From a bacterium (GTDB taxonomy: Bacteria; UBA8248): 10,524 nucleotides of DNA. The position numbers and the translations under genes are program-made. The DNA lies in assembly GCA_027622355.1 (NCBI GenBank), contig JAQBZT010000070.1, forward strand, positions 1-10,524, in the 5' to 3' direction. Positions 6,125 to 10,524 of the stretch are shown here, piece by piece. Positions within the stretch are counted from its first letter, which is position 1. Each line of letters opens with the position of its first letter. Under the pieces are notes generated by a model, which did not search any database, was not told where the DNA came from, and worked only from the letters and a program-made list of their open reading frames with translations.

Positions 6125-7717
6125 TCAGATTTCCGGCAGATACAAAACGCGCAGCGCTTCTCTGAGGGAGGCGCCCTTGGGCTCCGCCGTGGAAATCGCC
6201 GCGCAGCTTGCGCTTCCGTTTTCCTCGAACGCGGCTTCCTGCGCCGCCATCAACTCGATGCGGCCGTCGGAAACGCTGTTCCCGCGGGCCCGCCGCATCA
6301 GCCGCGCGCGCCGCTCCGCATCGGGGCAGACGCAAAGAAAGACGCCGAACCCGGCGCCCTCCCCGCGGGCCAGCCGCGCGAAGGAATCGCGATCGGCCGC
6401 CCGGGAGAAGCTCGCGTCCACGACCGCGTCGCGCCCCGCGCGCAGATCGGCGCGCGCGCGCGCCAGGAGTTCCTCGTACACCGCCTCTGTCATCCCGGGC
6501 GCGTAAATTCCCTCGCCCCAGGCCTCCGGGTGCCGCGAGTCCGGGGCCGCGCCGGCCATCTCCTTGCGGAGCACATCGGAAACATGCAGGGCGGCGCCGG
6601 TCGCCCCGGCGAGTCCGCGCGCCAGCGCCGATTTCCCCGAGGCCATCAGGCCGCAGGTGAGGATCAGCCGCGGGCGCTCGCCCGCCCCCGCCGCCCGGCG
6701 GGCCGCCTCAAAAAGCGCTGCTGAATTCTCCGCCGCCGCCCTCCGCTCGCCGGCGGCAAGTCCGGGCGATCCCGCCTTGAGAGCCTCGACCTTTCCCCGC
6801 ACCAGCATCCGGTGGAGCTGATACATCGGGAGAAGGGGAAGGAGCGCCTCATCTCCTGTCCGGTCGAGATAGGCGGCCAGGAAATCGCGGGCGGCCCGCG
6901 AGTGCCCCTCCTGCCGGAGTTCCATGACCAGGCCCGCCACTTCGTGGGCGGTGTCGAGGCACCGGAAGTCGTCCCGGAAATCGATGCAGTCGAAAATCAC
7001 GATGTCTTCATCGAGGAGAACGATGTGCTCGGGGCGGAGATCGCCGTGGATGTCGCGGACAAAGCCGCCTTCCGCCCGGCCGGCGATAACGCCCGCCAGC
7101 TGATCGAGCCAGCGCCCGAGCGCTTTTCTCCAGGCCGAAACCGCAGCCTCCCCCGGCCGCACATCGGCGGGCAGCGCTGAAATCTCCCCGGCGTTGCCGA
7201 GCAGCATCTCCCGGACGGCGGGAAGCGCGCCGTGGTGCGCCACACCGGGGCCGCGTTCGGCCTGAAGATGAAAACCCGCCACCCGTTCCGCCACGCGCGC
7301 CATCTCGGCCCGGCCCGCTTTTCCCGAGGCGAGGAGAACGGGAAGAAACCGCGCCGCGGGCAGCTGCCGCATCCGCAGAAGATACTCGGCCGGATCGCTC
7401 CCCCCGGCCGGGCCGCCCACACGGAGCCCGCCCTCCGCGGCATAAACGGGAACCACCTCTTCGTAAACCTTCGGGGCGAGGCGGCGGTTCAGGCGCAGCT
7501 CGCGCTCGAGTGCGGCCTTTCGCTTCGCGAGGGTGGAGAAATCGAAAAACGCGTAGGCAACCGGCTTCTTCATCTTGTAGGCGTGCGCGCCGGTGAGAAA
7601 AACGCAGCACCCGTGCGTCTGGACGACCTCAACCCTCTCCGGCGGCGGATCGTAGGCCGCCGGGTCGGACAGCAAGTCCATCATTTCGTCGAGGTTTTCG
7701 CGATCGGCCCCTTCCAC
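6125..7717 (-). CDS. Fused aminoglycoside-phosphotransferase-like / P-loop kinase protein
   Basis: This 530-residue, two-domain protein matches the architecture often annotated as a bifunctional aminoglycoside phosphotransferase/ATP-binding protein. Residues of about 25-330 resemble the APH kinase fold: a lysine-containing KMKKPVAYAFFDFS near 48-61, the catalytic motif HGDLRPEHI at 224-232 (Asp226) and the DFG-equivalent FDCIDF at 242-247 (Asp243). Residues from about 350 form a P-loop kinase with Walker A GLMASGKS (356-363, Lys362), akin to small-molecule kinases. The physiological substrate of this fused family is unknown to me; antibiotic resistance should not be assumed. The canonical Asn of the HGDxxxxN motif is His231 here. 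The start chosen is GTG 7717 with GGGGGCGGA upstream; ATG codons at residues 12-13 are alternatives. The tRNA-Pro lies 21 bases downstream on the same strand. The gene is very GC-rich. Confidence 0.88.
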   Translation of the reverse strand: MEGADRENLDEMMDLLSDPAAYDPPPERVEVVQTHGCCVFLTGAHAYKMKKPVAYAFFDFSTLAKRKAALERELRLNRRLAPKVYEEVVPVYAAEGGLRVGGPAGGSDPAEYLLRMRQLPAARFLPVLLASGKAGRAEMARVAERVAGFHLQAERGPGVAHHGALPAVREMLLGNAGEISALPADVRPGEAAVSAWRKALGRWLDQLAGVIAGRAEGGFVRDIHGDLRPEHIVLLDEDIVIFDCIDFRDDFRCLDTAHEVAGLVMELRQEGHSRAARDFLAAYLDRTGDEALLPLLPMYQLHRMLVRGKVEALKAGSPGLAAGERRAAAENSAALFEAARRAAGAGERPRLILTCGLMASGKSALARGLAGATGAALHVSDVLRKEMAGAAPDSRHPEAWGEGIYAPGMTEAVYEELLARARADLRAGRDAVVDASFSRAADRDSFARLARGEGAGFGVFLCVCPDAERRARLMRRARGNSVSDGRIELMAAQEAAFEENGSASCAAISTAEPKGASLREALRVLYLPEI

Positions 7718-7864
7718 TTTCCGCCCCCATTCCGTTCAGCGGCCGACCCGGTAAGAAAATTCCAGGACATCCGGAGGAAAGCCGCGAATCCGCGCCCCCT
7801 CATTTTATACATGCGTCCCCTGAAGAAACCACGCAAATCATATAATATGCTGATTTTAAAGGAA
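7718..7864. other. AT-rich intergenic region between TRAP permease and kinase genes
   Basis: The 147 bases contain no gene. The part nearest the permease (about 7800-7864) is markedly AT-rich compared with its surroundings. It includes a TATAAAAT on the minus strand (TATAAA at 7804-7809) that could be a -10 for the kinase gene, but the -35 position reads GTGGTT, a poor match. A perfect TATAAT lies on the plus strand at 7841-7846 with no rightward gene to serve. The patch also holds the dyad AAATCA (7835-7840) / TGATTT (7851-7856). No clear terminator for the permease gene is visible. Confidence 0.4.
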
Positions 7865-10069
7865 TTATGGCGCTTTTCCCATCCGAAGCTCCGCCGCGGC
7901 CAGGGGGGTGTCCGTCCACCGCTGGAACGAATACAGGGCCGCGAAAAGGGCGATGGCGCCCACCTGGACCGCCCACCGGGGGCCGTCCATCCATCCGGAA
8001 ACCAGCCCGGGGCGAAAGGCCGAAATGCACACCACCGCCAGCACCCCCCGCTCCCACCAGGCGCAGCTTCGCACGAAGTACCCCTGCAGGAGGGAGGCGA
8101 ACGAAAACATGGCGATCAGCGCGCACAGCGATATCCAGCCGACGCGCGGGAAGCTGTCGATCCAGATAATTTCCCCTTTCGGGGTCACACTGTCGATCAT
8201 CAGCAATTCGAGGTTGAAGATGAATACGAATGGAAGCACCGCCGTCCGCAGATCGTAGACAAATCCCTGAATCCCGGTCCGGATCGGGTCCGACTTCGCG
8301 ATGGCGGCGGCCGCGAAGGCGGCCAGGCCCACCGGCGGCGTATCGTCCGCCAATATTCCGAAGTAGAAAACAAACAGATGCGCCCCGAGGAGCGGGATCA
8401 CCAACCCGGACTTCGCCCCCAGCGTGACCAGCACGGGCGCCGTCAGGGTCGCCATCACGATGTAGTTGGCCGTCGTGGGAAGCCCCATCCCCAGTATCAG
8501 GCTCGTCAGCGCGGTCAGGAGGAGCATCAAGACCACGTTGCCCAGCGAGATGATCTCGATCGCTTCGATGAACCGGCTGCTGAGACCGGTCAGCGTCACC
8601 GTCCCCACGATGATCCCCGCGGCGGCCGTCGCCACGCCGATGCCCATCATGTTCCGCGCACCCGCCACCAGCCCCTGCCAGATCTGGCCGAAGCTCTGCG
8701 CCAGGCCCTCGAGGACCGCGTGCCAGATGCGCTCTTCGAATTCATGGAAATGGGAGGCGCCGAAGAGGCCGGCCAATCGATCGAGCTTTTTTTCGCGGCG
8801 CATCTCGCCGATGACACGGACACTCGCCTCGAGCGGGCGCTGGATCACGATAATGGCCATCGTCAGAAAGATGGCGTTGAAAGCCGAGGCGATCGCCGAC
8901 ATGCGAAGCACCGCAAGAGTGTAAATCAGGACAAAGATCGGAAATAGAAAATGAAGCCCCCTGGCGAACGTTCGCCAGAAGGGGGGCAGCTCGTCGGGGC
9001 GGAGCGGGCGAAGATCGAGTTTCATCGCTTCCAGGTGCACCACATAAAAAAGCGCAATGTAGGAAAGAAAGGCGGGGATGACCGCCGCGCGCACCACATC
9101 GAGATAGGCGATCCCCAAAAACTCGGCCATGATGAACGCCGCCGCGCCCATCACCGGCGGCATCAGCTGGCCGTTCGTGCTGGCGGCCACCTCCACCGCT
9201 CCGGCCTTGTGGGCCGGAAAGCCGACCTTTTTCATGAGCGGAATGGTGAACGTTCCCGTCGTCGCCACGTTCGCGATGGAGGAGCCCGATACCAGGCCGG
9301 TGAGTCCCGAGGCGACGACCGCGGCCTTGGCCGGGCCGCCGCGGAACCGGCCGAGGGCGGCGAAGGCGACCTCGACGAAATAACTGGCCGCCCCGGCGCG
9401 CTCCAGTAGCGAGCCGAAAAGAACAAAGAGAAAAACGAAGCTGGTCGAAACGCCCAGCGGAACGCCCCAGATGCCGCTGTCGCTCAGGAACATGTGATCG
9501 ACGACAAACTCCAGCGGAACCCCCGGATGGGCCACAAAACGCGGCATCCACGGCCCGGCGAAGGAATAGAGGAGGAAGAGGAGCGCCAGCGTCGAGAGGG
9601 CGGGCCCCAGGGCGCGGCGGGCTGCCTCGAGGAGCAAAAGGACAAACACCGCCCCCACGGCGACATCCCGGGCGATGGGAAGGCCGGAGCGCTGGACGAT
9701 GCCCTCGTAGTCCCAGGCCATATAGATGGCACCGCAGGCCCCCAGGAGCGCCAGGAGAAAGTCATACCAGGGGATCGCATCGCGCGATGAGCGGGCGGGC
9801 CGGAGAAAGGCCGGGAAAACCTGCAGCGACCAGCCCAGCCACCGCGGCGTCCCGGCTTGCTTCGTCCCCGGGAAGGAGAGAAACACCATCGCGATCGCAA
9901 ACGTCAGGTGAACGCTTCGGGCGATGATGGCGTTCACCGGCTCATATGCGATGAAGAGCTGGAACAGGGACCACGCCAGCCCCAGCGCCGCGATCAGCCA
10001 GCGCGTGAGGTTCTGCGGATGGCGCGGGCCGGTTTCGGCGTAGGTCGGGTCCACGGGAGATTCGCTCAC
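7865..10069 (-). CDS. TRAP transporter fused permease (TAXI-type, 4TM/12TM fusion)
   Basis: This 734-residue integral membrane protein fuses the small (DctQ-like) and large (DctM-like) TRAP subunits and imports organic solutes using an ion gradient rather than ATP. The first ~190 residues hold about four to six helices of the Q-like part. The M-like part follows with GSSIANVATTGTF (about 260-273), NGQLMPPVMGAAAF (about 298-311) and GLPTTANYIVM (about 527-537), all hallmark TRAP large-subunit stretches. A C-terminal region after about 610 with further helices resembles the extension common in TAXI-associated fusions. The GTG start at 10069 follows a purine-rich GAGGGAAGGGGGAAGG run; spacing is ambiguous. 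The receptor gene lies 118 bases upstream on the same strand, so the two probably form one operon. The substrate is unknown; TAXI systems have been linked to dicarboxylates and glutamate, but nothing here decides it. Confidence 0.93.
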   Translation of the reverse strand: MSESPVDPTYAETGPRHPQNLTRWLIAALGLAWSLFQLFIAYEPVNAIIARSVHLTFAIAMVFLSFPGTKQAGTPRWLGWSLQVFPAFLRPARSSRDAIPWYDFLLALLGACGAIYMAWDYEGIVQRSGLPIARDVAVGAVFVLLLLEAARRALGPALSTLALLFLLYSFAGPWMPRFVAHPGVPLEFVVDHMFLSDSGIWGVPLGVSTSFVFLFVLFGSLLERAGAASYFVEVAFAALGRFRGGPAKAAVVASGLTGLVSGSSIANVATTGTFTIPLMKKVGFPAHKAGAVEVAASTNGQLMPPVMGAAAFIMAEFLGIAYLDVVRAAVIPAFLSYIALFYVVHLEAMKLDLRPLRPDELPPFWRTFARGLHFLFPIFVLIYTLAVLRMSAIASAFNAIFLTMAIIVIQRPLEASVRVIGEMRREKKLDRLAGLFGASHFHEFEERIWHAVLEGLAQSFGQIWQGLVAGARNMMGIGVATAAAGIIVGTVTLTGLSSRFIEAIEIISLGNVVLMLLLTALTSLILGMGLPTTANYIVMATLTAPVLVTLGAKSGLVIPLLGAHLFVFYFGILADDTPPVGLAAFAAAAIAKSDPIRTGIQGFVYDLRTAVLPFVFIFNLELLMIDSVTPKGEIIWIDSFPRVGWISLCALIAMFSFASLLQGYFVRSCAWWERGVLAVVCISAFRPGLVSGWMDGPRWAVQVGAIALFAALYSFQRWTDTPLAAAELRMGKAP

Positions 10070-10187
10070 CCTTCCCCCTTCCCTCGGCAGAGGATGCGCA
10101 TCTCCCCGTTTGGGCGCACTGGGCGGGATGTCATTTCACCCATGCCATACGGGAATCGGCCACTGTCGAAAAAAGGGCGCTCGATCT
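10070..10187. other. Intergenic gap between TAXI receptor and TRAP permease genes
   Basis: The 118 bases between the two same-strand genes contain no ORF of note. I see no clear hairpin with a T-run, so readthrough from receptor to permease is plausible. The only structure noted is the purine-rich stretch before the permease start at about 10070-10085. Confidence 0.4.
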
Positions 10188-10524
10188 TTACTTCCAGCCT
10201 TTTTCCTTGTAGTAGCGCAGCGCCCCCGGGTGAAGCGGCGCCGAAAGACCCTTCAGCATGTCCTCAGCCTTCAGGGTCTTGAACGCGCCGTGTGCGGCCT
10301 GAAGCTCCCCCAGCCGGCTGAAAACCGCCTTGACTACATTGTAGACCACATCGTTCGGCTCTTTGTCGTCCGTCACGAATGTCGCCTTGACGGCGTAGGT
10401 GGGAACGTCCCTGTTGACGCCCTTGTAGATGCCGCCCGGGATGACCGTCATGACGTAGTAGGGATTCTCGGAAACGAGCTTCTGGATTCCCGGAGAGTTC
10501 AGCGGAATCATCCGGATGGGCGTG
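10188..10524 (-). CDS. TAXI family TRAP transporter solute-binding protein (5' truncated by window edge)
   Basis: The frame is open through the right edge, so only the last 111 residues are visible; the TAA stop is at 10188-10190. The visible part reads TPIRMIPLN, then a helix and YYVMTVIPGGIYKGV, then PTYAVKATFVTDD and VVYNVVKAVFSRL. This pattern is typical of the C-terminal lobe of TAXI-type (TRAP-associated extracytoplasmic immunogenic) receptors, and the protein ends in the common YYKEKGWK-like tail. It would bind the solute in the periplasm and deliver it to the fused permease encoded 118 bases downstream. The signal peptide and ligand-binding N-terminal lobe are outside the window, so ligand prediction is not possible. 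An internal ATG at 10511 is not the true start, because the homologous sequence continues upstream of it. Confidence 0.9.
   Translation of the reverse strand, partial: TPIRMIPLNSPGIQKLVSENPYYVMTVIPGGIYKGVNRDVPTYAVKATFVTDDKEPNDVVYNVVKAVFSRLGELQAAHGAFKTLKAEDMLKGLSAPLHPGALRYYKEKGWK

Noticed and set aside
5795..6724. 309-codon plus-strand frame running through the tRNA-Pro gene, including a segment reading AGFEPATPCSQSRCATRLRY
   Set aside because: That segment is the familiar false peptide produced by translating antisense tRNA sequence. The frame also spans a terminator and opposes the kinase gene.
6125..7717. Reading the APH-like gene as an antibiotic-resistance determinant
   Set aside because: The fused APH/P-loop architecture differs from known aminoglycoside-modifying enzymes, the Brenner Asn is substituted, and there is no resistance or mobile context.
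7232..8947. 571-codon open frame on the plus strand, antisense to the kinase and TRAP permease genes
   Set aside because: It crosses an intergenic gap and two well-supported genes on the other strand. The product is low-complexity, rich in Arg, Pro, Gly, His and Asp, as expected when GC-rich DNA is read in the wrong frame.

Overview
The window is a GC-rich, gene-dense bacterial chromosome segment. It most resembles an uncultured Gram-negative proteobacterium or a close relative. This is inferred from the periplasmic zinc importer with Zur control, the TRAP-TAXI transporter with its periplasmic receptor, and an operator of the form described for alpha-proteobacterial Zur. I could not place the species. 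No phage, IS element or CRISPR array is visible, and no stretch over 150 bases lacks a gene.

Layout. (1) 1-1065 (+): the 3' part of a hybrid sensor kinase, cut by the left edge at its phospho-accepting histidine and ending in a receiver domain. (2) 1076-1960 (-): an EamA/DMT-type membrane transporter, convergent with the kinase. (3) 2106-2780 (+): a small DinB-like protein of unknown role. (4) 2792-5990: a complete zinc-uptake locus. zur-znuC-znuB reads leftward with start/stop overlaps; znuA reads rightward. The 54-base gap between zur and znuA holds an 18-base near-palindrome matching a Zur box. (5) 5989-6103 (-): a tRNA-Pro(UGG) with encoded CCA and a rho-independent terminator whose T-tract overlaps the znuA stop codon. 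(6) 6125-7717 (-): a fused APH-like/P-loop kinase. (7) 7865-10069 (-): a fused TRAP permease. (8) 10188 to the right edge (-): the C-terminal part of its TAXI-type solute receptor.

The zinc locus is the clearest system. ZnuA should capture Zn(II) in the periplasm, ZnuB should conduct it and ZnuC should power import. Zn-loaded Zur should shut both divergent transcription units through the shared operator, including its own. The TAXI receptor and fused permease form a second importer, driven by an ion gradient, for an unidentified organic anion. The other genes have no visible functional link to these.

Most notable points: a probably leaderless znuA start 3 bases after the operator; a His-rich ZnuC tail built partly on a perfect 15-base tandem duplication, beside a ZnuA with a His-poor loop; a substituted Brenner-motif residue in the APH-like domain; and an AT-rich dyad between the TRAP and kinase genes. 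I found no convincing evidence of a previously undescribed system.
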